A stretch of DNA of 64,000 nucleotides from Saprospiraceae bacterium (GTDB lineage Bacteria > Bacteroidota > Bacteroidia > Chitinophagales > Saprospiraceae): positions 101,073-165,072 of the forward strand of contig JAHDDO010000003.1 of the NCBI GenBank assembly GCA_020629315.1. The letters run 5' to 3'. Below the pieces are notes generated by a model. That model saw only the letters and a list, made by a program, of their open reading frames with translations, was not told where the DNA came from and made no database searches. Shown piece after piece: positions 18,525 through 27,798 of this stretch (positions are counted from its first letter, which is position 1; the number at the start of each line of letters is the position of its first letter). The translations under genes and the position numbers were made by a program.

Positions 18525-19430
18525 ATGTCTGGTAAGTTAAAAGAAGTACGGGAACGAATTTCATCTGTAAAGTCTACTATGCAGATCACTAGTGCCATGA
18601 AAATGGTTTCTGCAGCAAAGCTTAGACGGGCGCAACAAGCGATCACGGAGATGAGACCATATTCTGAGCGATTAGCCAGAATGCTTAGCAACATCCTTTC
18701 TAATTTAGAAGGAGATGCTAATACAAGTCTTGGAAAAGCAAGACCGGTGGAGAATGCAACCGTAGTTGTTGTGACTTCAAACAGAGGTTTATGTGGGGCC
18801 TTTAATTCTAATATCATTAAAGCGGCCGTTCAAAAGATAGATGGTGATTATAGTAGTTATAGAGACAATGGTACATTAAGCATCATTTGTATCGGTAAAA
18901 AAGGTTATGATTACTTTAGAAAGCGTTATCAGAATTGCAAGATCGTAGACACCTATGTTAACTTATTTGCTGATTTAAGCTTTGATAATGTTGCTCAAGT
19001 ATCCAAAGGCTTAATGAATGAGTTTGAATCACAGTTGGTGGATGAGGTATTTGTATGTTATGGCCGATTTAGGAATGCAGCAGTGCAGTACCCAGAATGT
19101 GTGCAATTTTTGCCGGTGCCAAAAATAGAGGATGAAAGTGCAGGTAGTGATGAGGACAAAAGCACAAAAGCGGATTACGTTTTCGAACCAAGTAAAGAAG
19201 CTTTATTAGAGCGATTAGTACCTACGATTCTACAAACGACATTCCATAAGTTCGTGTTAGAGAATCATGCTTCAGAGCATGGCGCTCGTATGACCGCGAT
19301 GGATAAGGCGACAGAGAATGGTGGTGAATTATTAAGAGATCTTAAGATTAGTTACAATAAAGCTAGACAAGAATCAATTACTAAAGAGATTCTAGAGATT
19401 GTAGGTGGTGCAGCTGCTTTGGAGAACTAA
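18525..19430 (+). CDS. atpG: F1Fo ATP synthase subunit gamma
   Basis: 301 residues: N-terminal LKEVRERISSVKSTMQITSAMKMV coiled coil, central SNRGLCGAFNSNI, and C-terminal HASEHGARMTAMDKATENGGEL with RQESITKEILEIVGGAAAL. This is the rotating central stalk. An insertion with acidic and lysine residues (about 200-225, DESAGSDEDKSTK) is longer than in E. coli. It is the last gene of the operon; atpD and atpC are not in this window. Confidence 0.97.
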   Translation: MSGKLKEVRERISSVKSTMQITSAMKMVSAAKLRRAQQAITEMRPYSERLARMLSNILSNLEGDANTSLGKARPVENATVVVVTSNRGLCGAFNSNIIKAAVQKIDGDYSSYRDNGTLSIICIGKKGYDYFRKRYQNCKIVDTYVNLFADLSFDNVAQVSKGLMNEFESQLVDEVFVCYGRFRNAAVQYPECVQFLPVPKIEDESAGSDEDKSTKADYVFEPSKEALLERLVPTILQTTFHKFVLENHASEHGARMTAMDKATENGGELLRDLKISYNKARQESITKEILEIVGGAAALEN

Positions 19431-19456
19431 GACACAAGAGAAATAATAAAAGAAAT

Positions 19457-19486
19457 AAAAGCCCTTGCGTTTACGCAAGGGCTTTT
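19457..19486. terminator. Strong bidirectional terminator between atpG and the PQQ lipoprotein gene
   Basis: Perfect 14-bp stem AAAAGCCCTTGCGT / ACGCAAGGGCTTTT with a TT loop. A-tract and T-tract serve the plus-strand atp operon and the convergent minus-strand gene that ends at 19490. Confidence 0.92.
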
Positions 19487-19489
19487 ATT

Positions 19490-20743
19490 TTACATTCCTT
19501 TATATTCTAGACGCATAAAACGTTCAGAATCGGAGAAAAAGAAATTATTATTCTCTGTAGGATGTTTCATGATACCGCCTTCTCTAAAGCTAGTTCGTTT
19601 ATCTAGCGGACTAGGGTCGATATTATATTGTATGACACCCGTTGCAGCATTCATAATAAAAAATCCTTGTTCATCATCAACACCAATAAGGTAGCCATCT
19701 TGTACGGCCCAATTAACGAGCCAATTTATATGCCAGTTTTTATGCCACCTACTTTGTCCATTTTCAGGATCAAATCCTGCGGCATGAACCCCAATTGAAT
19801 TGATCACTAAAGTATTGTTTACAACGATTGGATCTATTTCATCGAAGACTTGAACAAACTCAGATGGATAATCACGTTGCCAAATTATAGCTCCTGTACG
19901 TTCGTCAAAACAGGTGATTGTTTTATTTCCTACTATATATATTCTATTCTCAAAAAGTATTGCCTGCGACCTAAACTTATTTCCGTTATTATAGGCAAGA
20001 CGTTGCCAATTATATGTATTCTGGTCTAGGTTATACGAGTAAAAATTAGTTTCGTTTTTGAAGCCATCAGAAGAACCATAATCGACAGAAAACGCAATAG
20101 TAGTTTCATCATCTGCATTTTTGTATACAAGTGGACTATTCATCAAAGGAAAGTAAGTCGGACCTTCATTCTTTACTTTAAACTCTAAGAGATGTTCAAT
20201 ACTCAAATCATCTAGATTTACTCGTAACAATTTATTAAACTGTTGAATAGGATTGTTACAATCTCCCGCCGTTACATAAATGTAATTTTCAAAGAATGTT
20301 TCATTACCATTTAAGCAATAATTGAATGCTTGATAAAAATTATATGACCACACCAAATCCCCTGTTTTGGTATCGAGTAAATAAACGGTGTTTCTGCCTA
20401 CGGCTACCACTACTCGCTTATAAATGTAAATCTCTCTTATTGGTGCCCGATCTAATTCTGTCTTCCACTCGATCTCTCCAGTTTCCATATGTACCTTGTA
20501 GACAAATGATTTAGTAATTGAAATTGCGGTTTGTGATGCAAAGTACACGTGGTCATTTTTATAATCGGGAACGCTTATTTTTTTCCAAAAATCATCACCA
20601 TCTAATTGGAATGACCAATGTATTTTAATATCGTCTGATTCTAGACTATTATCAATAGTATCCAGCGTCTCTACTTCTTTTTCAAATGATCGTTGGCAAG
20701 CTGTTAGGCTAATGAGTAGGATAAAAAGAATATATTGTTTCAT
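19490..20743 (-). CDS. PQQ-like beta-propeller lipoprotein
   Basis: 417 residues from ATG 20743, giving a lipoprotein signal MKQYILFILLISLTAC with the lipobox Cys at 16. A GTG 11 codons upstream lies inside a palindrome and is rejected. Propeller blades are marked by the repeated pattern TGxxxW: METGEIEWKTEL, DTKTGDLVWSYNF, DERTGAIIWQRDY, DPENGQSRWHK. This resembles BamB-like PQQ-repeat proteins but is not clearly BamB. It is likely a scaffold or binding protein at the outer or inner membrane. It is the last gene of a minus-strand group with the hydrolase and the T9SS protein upstream. Confidence 0.8.
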   Translation of the reverse strand: MKQYILFILLISLTACQRSFEKEVETLDTIDNSLESDDIKIHWSFQLDGDDFWKKISVPDYKNDHVYFASQTAISITKSFVYKVHMETGEIEWKTELDRAPIREIYIYKRVVVAVGRNTVYLLDTKTGDLVWSYNFYQAFNYCLNGNETFFENYIYVTAGDCNNPIQQFNKLLRVNLDDLSIEHLLEFKVKNEGPTYFPLMNSPLVYKNADDETTIAFSVDYGSSDGFKNETNFYSYNLDQNTYNWQRLAYNNGNKFRSQAILFENRIYIVGNKTITCFDERTGAIIWQRDYPSEFVQVFDEIDPIVVNNTLVINSIGVHAAGFDPENGQSRWHKNWHINWLVNWAVQDGYLIGVDDEQGFFIMNAATGVIQYNIDPSPLDKRTSFREGGIMKHPTENNNFFFSDSERFMRLEYKGM

Positions 20744-20757
20744 AAGTAAGGTATAAG

Positions 20758-20783
20758 GAAGTGGGTGGGTACCCACCCACTTC
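20758..20783. promoter_or_regulatory. 26-base perfect palindrome between two minus-strand genes
   Basis: Half-site GAAGTGGGTGGGT is followed directly by its exact complement. It lies 6 bases after the hydrolase stop and 14 bases before the lipoprotein start. In RNA it would be a very stable hairpin without a clear T-run. It could be a partial terminator, a processing or stability element, or a dyad operator. Confidence 0.6.
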
Positions 20784-20789
20784 TAATTA

Positions 20790-22418
20790 TTAATCACGTC
20801 TTGGTGTATATATCCACCAGTCGATATGTCCGTCTAAAAGATTTGTAAAAGCATCAATGGTGTTATTATCATTTCGCATTTGAAGATGATTAGATCCATC
20901 AAGCTTAATCGGCTCACTAGTACTTCCCGGAAAATTTATTTGAGATTCTACCAGTACCAAACCATCACTTAGTTTTTCTTCGTTGAAGAGTAAGACAGGG
21001 TTACAACTGATAGCGTTATCCATATCACACGTTTCTCCTTCCGATATCTCATAACTTAGCTCTTCGTATTCTGCTGTCTCCGGATCCCAAACAACGCATT
21101 GACATTCATACGTAGGCTCCATTTGGCCAATTGCCGTTTTCCAAATATTGTTGAAGGTTAGTGTCCAGGTCTGTCCTTTGCTCCAGCTTATCCAAAGTCC
21201 GGTTGTCTCAGCCAAGGTAAAACATCGATTGGCATCCAAGATTCCATCGCCATCTGAATCATAGCTGATTCGATCCTTGAAGATGGGAAAGCAAGTAGGA
21301 TTAGGGAGCCAATCTTCACAAGCGTCTTCCCAGAATTGTGTTTTTTTAATATAGCGATCCTGGACCTTATGCATTTGGACAACGCCCGGCTCATCATCCG
21401 TGGCACCACCCACACCCATACCCGGTGTATTAACGCCTTCAATAGCTGAATAGAAAAATCGCCAAGCTAGGGTCCCTTCGTCTTCTTCAATGCCATAGAA
21501 GGGTATCCTGCGTATTTGTGGATCATATCCACCTGCTTGCAATTCTTGTAAATTTTCTGAGTTGGGAGCCAAATCATTAACTACCGGTGCAGTATATCGC
21601 GCTTTGATTTGTTCAAAGGCAAATGAACCTGCAGTAGCACATACTTGATCTTTTAGTTCTTGTAATTTCAGCAGTCCCACATCGCCTAGCAGATCAAAAA
21701 AGGTACTGCTTTCCTCAAATTCTTTGAGTGGACCCGATGTTAAGGCTGCACATGAATTAACAATGAAGTCATCCATTTCGCCATTGATTAATTTTTCAGC
21801 AGCAATAGCGCCTTGGTGAGACGTAGCAAATGTTATTATGGCACCCCATGGTTTTTCCTGTTCTGAAGCATCCAAATTTTGATCCATAACCCGTGCCGCT
21901 AAACCACCCATACTATGGCAGATAGCAATATTATCGCAGAGTATTTCATCAAGATTAAAGCTCATAATCTCTTCTTCTAATTCAGCACCTATAGACCAAA
22001 GGCTAGTTTGATTCAAATTATAATCAGGCGTATGAACATTGACTTTCCAGCCGATGGTTTCTTCACTATTATCACCATTGCCATTCTCTAAAAAACCAAC
22101 CATGTTATCCCAGCTACCCCCATCTCCTTCTAGACCATGGACCAGAAATAAATCCCTTTGGTAGCCTTGATCGTAGAGATCATAATAGGCTTGCCCTGCT
22201 GAAGGTCCTTCAAAACATGGGTCATCATTAGGCGCCACTTCGGTATTCAACTCACTATCATCAAATTCTGGTGATTCGCTATCAAACTGTACGTCCAAGC
22301 TCACGGGTTCTATTGCGGTATTATCATCAGGATCAATACAAGGCGATTGAGCAAATGCGAATTGTGTAATAAAAAGAACTGCTATTAAAATATGTATATT
22401 TTTCATGGTTGCTATCAT
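20790..22418 (-). CDS. Secreted alpha/beta hydrolase (lipase-like)
   Basis: 542 residues. Start 22418 overlaps the upstream stop as ATGA; ATG 22406 four codons later gives an equally good signal peptide ending FAFAQ. The oxyanion-like LFLVHGLEGDGGSWDNM (about 91-107) and the nucleophile elbow ICHSMGGLAAR (Ser about 169) identify an alpha/beta hydrolase related to lipases and PGAP1-like esterases. TSHQGAIAAE follows as in triacylglycerol lipases. The last 200 residues hold a domain with paired Cys and no recognisable T9SS sorting sequence. It is probably an exported esterase; substrate unknown. It is translationally coupled to the preceding T9SS protein. Confidence 0.78.
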   Translation of the reverse strand: MIATMKNIHILIAVLFITQFAFAQSPCIDPDDNTAIEPVSLDVQFDSESPEFDDSELNTEVAPNDDPCFEGPSAGQAYYDLYDQGYQRDLFLVHGLEGDGGSWDNMVGFLENGNGDNSEETIGWKVNVHTPDYNLNQTSLWSIGAELEEEIMSFNLDEILCDNIAICHSMGGLAARVMDQNLDASEQEKPWGAIITFATSHQGAIAAEKLINGEMDDFIVNSCAALTSGPLKEFEESSTFFDLLGDVGLLKLQELKDQVCATAGSFAFEQIKARYTAPVVNDLAPNSENLQELQAGGYDPQIRRIPFYGIEEDEGTLAWRFFYSAIEGVNTPGMGVGGATDDEPGVVQMHKVQDRYIKKTQFWEDACEDWLPNPTCFPIFKDRISYDSDGDGILDANRCFTLAETTGLWISWSKGQTWTLTFNNIWKTAIGQMEPTYECQCVVWDPETAEYEELSYEISEGETCDMDNAISCNPVLLFNEEKLSDGLVLVESQINFPGSTSEPIKLDGSNHLQMRNDNNTIDAFTNLLDGHIDWWIYTPRRD

Positions 22419-23563
22419 TTTTGGGTAAATAAAAACTTCTGTGAATGCCTTTCATGCTCTCCGCTAACGGTGAGTATGTACATACCTGTTGTCTCTAGTA
22501 ACTGTTGGACGGGCAAGGTGAAACGGGAATCTAAATGTTGCTTATGTAAATGAATGCGTTTCCCTGTAATATCATGGATCTCAATAGTAGCTTCTTGATC
22601 TTGCCAGCTAGCAGGTATCGATACCTGAAGAATGTCATTGGTAGGGTTAGGGTAGAGGCGCCAGTCAGCCATGGCTCCTTCTTGTTCATAAGGTTGAATC
22701 CATTCTTGTTCACAGCTGTAATCACCGTAGGTTCGTATGATAATGTGTTCCACACAGATCCCATTGACTAGTGCATCGAAACGTACATCAGCGACGCTTT
22801 CCAGTAGGATTTGGCCAGTTTCCATCCAGCTATAATTTCGGATTTGATAATTTCCATCGGGAAAGGTATAGCGAATTACATAATTCTGGAGATCGTACTC
22901 GATACTGATTTCTTGCCCTTCAATAGTGATATAGCTATCCTGCTGATTTACCTGATATCCTGCATTTTCCCAGGCATCCAATTGGTCATCATTAGGCACA
23001 ATGTATTGCACACTCTCTGTAAAATCATTGCCAGTATCGCTATCAGTGTTGAGATTGACTAGACTTGCTTCGTTGTTTACAATAGTCCCAAATTCAGTTG
23101 TAGTTTCTGAAAGGGGTATTGAGTATTGATCAGGAAGCCCTTTTTGTTGAGCAGAATACACATCCATCCAGCTTGTACTTGTCCCCAGACTTACCCCGCC
23201 TTCCATTCCGGTCTCATAGGCAAACGACTGTAATACATTGCTAAATGAGCTTTGACCATATACTGAAATAATGGGCAATGTAACGGTCTCAGCATAATAA
23301 TTATCATGATCGATAACGGTGCTTACTTTTACAGGATTACCATCTTCGTTCAGAAACTTTCGCACTCGCTTCTTTTTCCTTTTGACCATGAAGTTGTATA
23401 AATTCAGATCTCCGATTTCTTCAAGGGAAATGTCATCCGAGACCACTTTGTACTCTTTATAGTTAATGCTATAACTAAAATCAGTACAACTGTTTTGGCT
23501 GTAAGCACTACCTGCAAATTGCAGACAGGCTAGCCATAAAATGAAAAGAGTTACCTTATTCAT
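22415..23563 (-). CDS. T9SS type A sorting-domain protein, function unknown
   Basis: 382 residues with a signal peptide ending SAYSQ (about 23) and a C-terminal sorting domain (about 300-382: WRLYPNPTNDILQVSI, IEIHDITGKRIHL, TGMYILTVSGE, QKFLF). The middle (30-290) has no motif I recognise. It is the first gene of a three-gene minus-strand group; its TGA overlaps the ATG of the hydrolase, so the two proteins are likely made together. Confidence 0.78.
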   Translation of the reverse strand: MNKVTLFILWLACLQFAGSAYSQNSCTDFSYSINYKEYKVVSDDISLEEIGDLNLYNFMVKRKKKRVRKFLNEDGNPVKVSTVIDHDNYYAETVTLPIISVYGQSSFSNVLQSFAYETGMEGGVSLGTSTSWMDVYSAQQKGLPDQYSIPLSETTTEFGTIVNNEASLVNLNTDSDTGNDFTESVQYIVPNDDQLDAWENAGYQVNQQDSYITIEGQEISIEYDLQNYVIRYTFPDGNYQIRNYSWMETGQILLESVADVRFDALVNGICVEHIIIRTYGDYSCEQEWIQPYEQEGAMADWRLYPNPTNDILQVSIPASWQDQEATIEIHDITGKRIHLHKQHLDSRFTLPVQQLLETTGMYILTVSGEHERHSQKFLFTQK

Positions 23564-23862
23564 AATGGTTAGTTTTAGTTGTTAAATAATGATTGTTTCC
23601 TCTCTTGCTGCAGCAATAGTTGAGGTATGGATTAGTGTTTCTATTTATAAAAAGGTAAACATGATGAATATTTATTTTTTTAGGGGCGTCACCCCGACGC
23701 TAGCGGTCGGGGTCGGGCTATACGGCCCGCAAAGGGACCTACTATCCCTGACGCGACGATGGTAAGCGTATCTGTTAACGGTTTTAAAGACCACAAAAAA
23801 TTAGTACCCTTCCTTTGATATTCGTTTCTTTGCGATACAAGACCTCAGGCCCATACTAATTT
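23564..23862. other. 299-base intergenic region with repeat copy C
   Basis: It holds the divergent upstream regions of the genes at 23563 (minus) and 23863 (plus). A 12-base palindrome TTGCTGCAGCAA lies at 23605-23616, followed by the structured repeat at 23684-23754. No open frame of note was seen. Confidence 0.5.
23684..23754 (+). repeat. REP-like structured intergenic repeat, copy C
   Basis: The cleanest copy: GGGCGTC, an 8-bp stem ACCCCGAC/GTCGGGGT (23691-23698 with 23706-23713), then CGGGCTATACGGCCCG with a second small stem, and the end CTATCCCTGACGC. This copy defines the conserved framework used to find the others. Confidence 0.7.
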
Positions 23863-24342
23863 ATGAATACCCTAATTATGAGAGTTGGATACCTGTTATT
23901 ATTTCTATGTCTGAACGCTAGTCTATCAGCTCAATTGTCCTTTGCTGAAATACAAAATGACTTGCAAGAATTGCTTGTTGAGAACGAGTCATTTACTCAT
24001 CCGTACAAATTAATAAATAAAGAACTATTCTTTGGAGCACAAGATTCTTGTGAGATCAATATTGGAATGGCGGAGAAAAACATTGAAGACGAGTCCTTGC
24101 CAGAGATAGAAATTTATTATGCCTTTCATGCTTCGAATATTAGCTTGAAAGCAGATTGGCCATTAGTAGAAGATATCATGAGTTTACCCATTCGTAATAA
24201 TAAACTACATATTACCTTGTTTAAGGAAGGGGAGTTTGTAGATAGACCTAAGGCTAATACATTGGAAATAGTTGTATTAGATGGTGAAGAGAATGAAGTC
24301 TACGATTTGATAGAGACATTAGCTGATAAATGTAAAAACTAA
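23863..24342 (+). CDS. Small secreted protein of unknown function
   Basis: 159 residues with a clear signal peptide (MNTLIMRVGYLLLFLCLNASLSAQ). The mature part is acidic and contains two Cys (in QDSCEINIG and at ADKCKN), possibly a disulfide. No family was recognised. The gene stands alone on the plus strand, flanked by inverted copies of the structured repeat (23684 and 24345) and surrounded by minus-strand operons. This suggests it arrived or was isolated separately. Confidence 0.65.
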   Translation: MNTLIMRVGYLLLFLCLNASLSAQLSFAEIQNDLQELLVENESFTHPYKLINKELFFGAQDSCEINIGMAEKNIEDESLPEIEIYYAFHASNISLKADWPLVEDIMSLPIRNNKLHITLFKEGEFVDRPKANTLEIVVLDGEENEVYDLIETLADKCKN

Positions 24343-24344
24343 AT

Positions 24345-24451
24345 GTGTCAGGGATGCGGAAGAATACCGATGCATATCGGTATGACCGAAGGTCCGATAG
24401 TCTGCAGCCAGCCCGGCCCTGATGGATGGTTCATACATCAGGGAGACACCC
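24345..24451 (-). repeat. REP-like structured intergenic repeat, copy D
   Basis: On the minus strand it begins GGGTGTCTCCCTGATG, has a CATCAGGG return, then GCCGGGCTGGCTGCAGACTA, a TACCGATA/TATCGGTA hairpin, and ends CATCCCTGACAC. It occupies almost the whole gap between the secreted orphan and the trhO stop, opposite in orientation to copy C. Confidence 0.65.
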
Positions 24452-24457
24452 AAAGAC

Positions 24458-25504
24458 TTACTCAAAATTGGATAGATCATTTTTTCGGGCAGCCTTATAT
24501 CGACCCTTGCCAAATTGGGTGCCATTAAATGACATGGTGGTCTTTAATCGATCCCGCTCTTCTTTGGGACGCTTCATGAAATCGCTACATTTCGTACTAC
24601 AACAATCATCATATTGACTCGCGCAATTTGGACACTGTATGAAGAGTATATGGCAAGCATCATTTTGGCAATTAGTGTGGTCATCGCAAGGCGTTCCACA
24701 CTGATGACATTTTGCAATGATGTCTTCAGAAATGCGTTCGCCCAGTCGCTCATCAAACACAAAGTTTTTACCTATGAATTTATTTTGAAGACCCTGTTTT
24801 TCTACCTGGCGAGCATATTCGATGATACCGCCTTCTAACTGGAACACGTTTTTAAAACCTTTATGTTTGTAGTAAGCGCTAGCTTTTTCACAACGAATAC
24901 CTCCGGTGCAATACATCACTAGGTTTTTGTCTTTCTGATCTTCTAACATTTTTTCAATGATGGGCAGCGACTCGCGGAATGTTTCCACATCTGGAGTAAT
25001 AGCACCTTCGAAATGCCCAACTTCGGATTCGTAGTGATTACGCATATCCAGTAGGATGGTGTCATCTTGATCCGTAAGTTTATTGAAGTCTTCTGCGCTA
25101 AGATGTACGCCTTTATTAGTAACGTCAAAGCTTTCATCCTCCAATCCGTCGGCAACGATCTTTTCCTTTACTTTAATCTTTAAAACATAGAACGAACGGC
25201 CATCATCTTCTACAGCAATATTAAGACGGATGCCTTTCAAAAAATCGATTTGATCAAATCGATCCTGTAGGGCGTCCATGTTTTTTGAGGGAATAGATAT
25301 CTGACCATTGATCCCCTCACTAGCCACATAGATACGTCCAAAGACGCCTACTTCCGATAGCTGCAAATACAAGTGATTTCTAAAAAATTCAGGATTCGAA
25401 ATCTTGGCGTATTGATAAAAAGAAAGGGTAGTGCGTGGTTCAGGATCAGCTAGCATCCTGGCTTTCAATTCATCTTTATTAATATGGTTATGTAATCTGG
25501 CCAC
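24458..25504 (-). CDS. trhO: tRNA uridine(34) hydroxylase (rhodanese-like)
   Basis: 348 residues, the full TrhO/YceA length. The N-terminal acylphosphatase-like part (SFYQYAKI..., [11 protein letters not shown]) is followed by a rhodanese domain with the active-site Cys199 in [10 protein letters not shown]. The C-terminus carries a Cys-rich cluster ([20 protein letters not shown]) that probably binds zinc. The family forms 5-hydroxyuridine at position 34 of tRNAs. It starts 11 bases after the upstream minus-strand gene, so it may share that transcript although its function looks unrelated. Confidence 0.93.
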   Translation of the reverse strand: MARLHNHINKDELKARMLADPEPRTTLSFYQYAKISNPEFFRNHLYLQLSEVGVFGRIYVASEGINGQISIPSKNMDALQDRFDQIDFLKGIRLNIAVEDDGRSFYVLKIKVKEKIVADGLEDESFDVTNKGVHLSAEDFNKLTDQDDTILLDMRNHYESEVGHFEGAITPDVETFRESLPIIEKMLEDQKDKNLVMYCTGGIRCEKASAYYKHKGFKNVFQLEGGIIEYARQVEKQGLQNKFIGKNFVFDERLGERISEDIIAKCHQCGTPCDDHTNCQNDACHILFIQCPNCASQYDDCCSTKCSDFMKRPKEERDRLKTTMSFNGTQFGKGRYKAARKNDLSNFE

Positions 25505-25515
25505 CGCTTACTTCC

Positions 25516-27090
25516 TTAGTTTTTTATCATAGGAACAGTGAATTGTTTTTTGGCCGTTCTGATATTCAGAAAATACTGACCGCTCGCCAATTCTCTTGTT
25601 CGGATTAACAAATTGGTTTCACCTGATAAATAGAACTCCCCTTTTTTAATGTGTCGAACTACATTTCCATTTACATCTATCAAGTCAATCCATACTTGTG
25701 CACTTTCGTTTAAGTGGAAGTATAATTCAGCATAATCCGCTGTTGGGTTTGGGAACAGTTTCAGATCTAATGCTAGATCGTGAAACGCAGGATCCTGTGT
25801 TCCGCTAAAAATCACATCTTCATCACCAGGCTCATAGGGAACATAATAAATAGGTAAGTAATACATTTCATCCTCAGTACCTTCACCCCAGGTTACAAAT
25901 TGAGGTGGATTGCTAGGGTTATTAGGATTAGCAGTCGTATTGTCATAACTCGCTATGGCATGGATTATTGAACCTGCTTTTGCTACCTTGTAAGAGTCAA
26001 AATAATAGCTCCCTTGCCAGTTAAAATCCCATTCATTTACACGTACCAAAGGAACTATGGAACCATCAGTGTTTTCTAAATAGACTTCCCAGTGCTTACC
26101 TAACAAATGCATGTGTGGCGCTAAGCCTAATAGACTTACATCGATAGGTACTTCGTAGCGACCATGGAATTCTTTTACGGTATTAGCTGGAATAAAAAAC
26201 TGTTCACCTATTACGTCTTGGAAGGGTACCATGATATGTCCATTGACTTCTCTTGTGATAGTTTCCGTTTCGTCGGCAAAGAATATATTTAGTTTTGACT
26301 TATCATATTCGTCAGTCGGCCAAGGTGCGTAATGTACTTGAATCACAACATCAGCGCCCGCTTGGATTATTTGGCCAGTACCATCAGGGAAGAAAATGGG
26401 TTTTTGACCTGGCACATAACCTGGGAATTGCTTTTGATCGAGGATATTTTGCATATCACTCGTAAAGCCTCCAAAACCATTGAAGCCATATTCAGGTGTT
26501 TGTGCATCCATGGCAGCTGCTTCACCCGTTGTATCTTCAAAAACTAAGGCATGATGAACTATCTTAGCATTGCCTGGCCTAAACTCTATGGTCTTAATGA
26601 CTTTATCTTCTGTTAGACCTGAAGGCAGTACAAAGTATCTGTAATTATCTTGATTATTCCCTGTATGTAAATACTCTTCTGCCATTTCTAAGACCAGATC
26701 CGGTTCTCCGAGCACAGAACCTTCTGGGAACTCTGGAAAAGCAGGTTCTAATGCTTCGTCACCTCTAGGCATTCCATCATCTACCCATTGGGCGATATCT
26801 GAAATCTGTGCATCTGTCAAGTAATTTTCACCAAGAAAGGTAGAATAGTTTGGATCCGGTTGCCAAGGGGGCATTAGTTTGTTTTCAGTTACATACTTTA
26901 TTGAAGCCGCCCAATCCCTTACTTCTTCATAACTCGATAAGGAAAATGGCCCAATTTCACCGGGTCTATGGCAGCCGGCACAGTGTGTATAGATTATATC
27001 AGCGATGTCTTCTGCAAAGTTTACTTCTTGTGCTTTGGCTTCGGCCAAAGAAAGTATACCCACTAGGCAAATTAGAATGAAATTTTTCAT
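25516..27090 (-). CDS. Cytochrome c / copper monooxygenase-like T9SS protein
   Basis: 524 residues: signal peptide (ends AEAKAQ), a haem c motif CAGCH (37-41) within the fold CHRPGEIGPFSLSSYEEV and a distal Met in NKLMPPW. A PHM/DBH-like copper type II monooxygenase region follows (about 130-400), with the metal-ligand pattern VHHALVF, VHYAPW and APHMHLLGK. A T9SS sorting domain closes it (about 445-524, KLFPNPTADYAELYF, IDVNGNVV, ASGQYFLNI). It is probably a surface or periplasmic redox enzyme acting on an unknown substrate. It lies three bases after the thioredoxin-like gene, a pairing I know from Bacteroidota and Planctomycetota. trhO follows 11 bases downstream. Confidence 0.82.
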   Translation of the reverse strand: MKNFILICLVGILSLAEAKAQEVNFAEDIADIIYTHCAGCHRPGEIGPFSLSSYEEVRDWAASIKYVTENKLMPPWQPDPNYSTFLGENYLTDAQISDIAQWVDDGMPRGDEALEPAFPEFPEGSVLGEPDLVLEMAEEYLHTGNNQDNYRYFVLPSGLTEDKVIKTIEFRPGNAKIVHHALVFEDTTGEAAAMDAQTPEYGFNGFGGFTSDMQNILDQKQFPGYVPGQKPIFFPDGTGQIIQAGADVVIQVHYAPWPTDEYDKSKLNIFFADETETITREVNGHIMVPFQDVIGEQFFIPANTVKEFHGRYEVPIDVSLLGLAPHMHLLGKHWEVYLENTDGSIVPLVRVNEWDFNWQGSYYFDSYKVAKAGSIIHAIASYDNTTANPNNPSNPPQFVTWGEGTEDEMYYLPIYYVPYEPGDEDVIFSGTQDPAFHDLALDLKLFPNPTADYAELYFHLNESAQVWIDLIDVNGNVVRHIKKGEFYLSGETNLLIRTRELASGQYFLNIRTAKKQFTVPMIKN

Positions 27091-27093
27091 GGC

Positions 27094-27612
27094 TTAAAAT
27101 TCTTTAAAATTTATGAAACAACCAACCGCTTCTGTCTTACTAATAGGTATGTTGGTATTTGTTTTAATGGCTTGTAGGGCATCTAAGGCATAATGTTCGG
27201 TTACGTGCCTTCGTTGTTTTCCAATGGACTCAAATTGATTGTTTATTTTTCCATGGTATAGGATGGAGTCATTTTTTTCATCTATAATAACAATGGTTGG
27301 TAGTACTTTTACATCCCAGTCTTTAGCTTTTCCTTTATAATAGTCGGTTTTCCATTGCACATCAATATTATGTTTTTCGAGATACGCTTCAATATGGTCA
27401 GGTTTAGAACTAAAATTTGGAAAGTAGGCTTTGGTTTGAAACGAGGCCAGTTTTGCAGTATCTAATACTTCATTTATATACGTACTTGACTTTTGGCATA
27501 TCATGCATTCGTCTAACAGAAATAAATTTACACTTATACTATCGGAGTATGATTGGGCGCTACATATGCAAGCATAAGTAATCAAAAAAAAGCATAGACA
27601 AAAACGTATCAT
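27094..27612 (-). CDS. Exported thioredoxin-like protein
   Basis: 172 residues from ATG 27612, which starts a signal peptide (MIRFCLCFFLITYACICSAQ). The first strand ends in a CxxC motif (C36-M-I-C39, LDECMICQKS), a thioredoxin-like redox site. A later cis-Pro-like VLPTIVIID and the C-terminal AVGCFINF tail follow; such a Gly-Cys tail is common in redoxins placed with copper-monooxygenase/cytochrome proteins. It may deliver electrons to, or maintain thiols or copper in, the product of the next gene. It heads a three-gene minus-strand unit. Confidence 0.72.
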   Translation of the reverse strand: MIRFCLCFFLITYACICSAQSYSDSISVNLFLLDECMICQKSSTYINEVLDTAKLASFQTKAYFPNFSSKPDHIEAYLEKHNIDVQWKTDYYKGKAKDWDVKVLPTIVIIDEKNDSILYHGKINNQFESIGKQRRHVTEHYALDALQAIKTNTNIPISKTEAVGCFINFKEF

Positions 27613-27798
27613 GGTAAAGTAGCTAAGGTGTAAAAAATACATTCAAATGGTTTATTACCTTGAATACACCAAAGGTGATATAAACCCTGACATATTTTTA
27701 CATTTTATTTGAAAGAAAATTTGGCTAGTTACTAGGTACAAATAACGACTAAATCAGCTTGCTATGCGTAATTATCAGGAATTAAAACTGAGATTACG

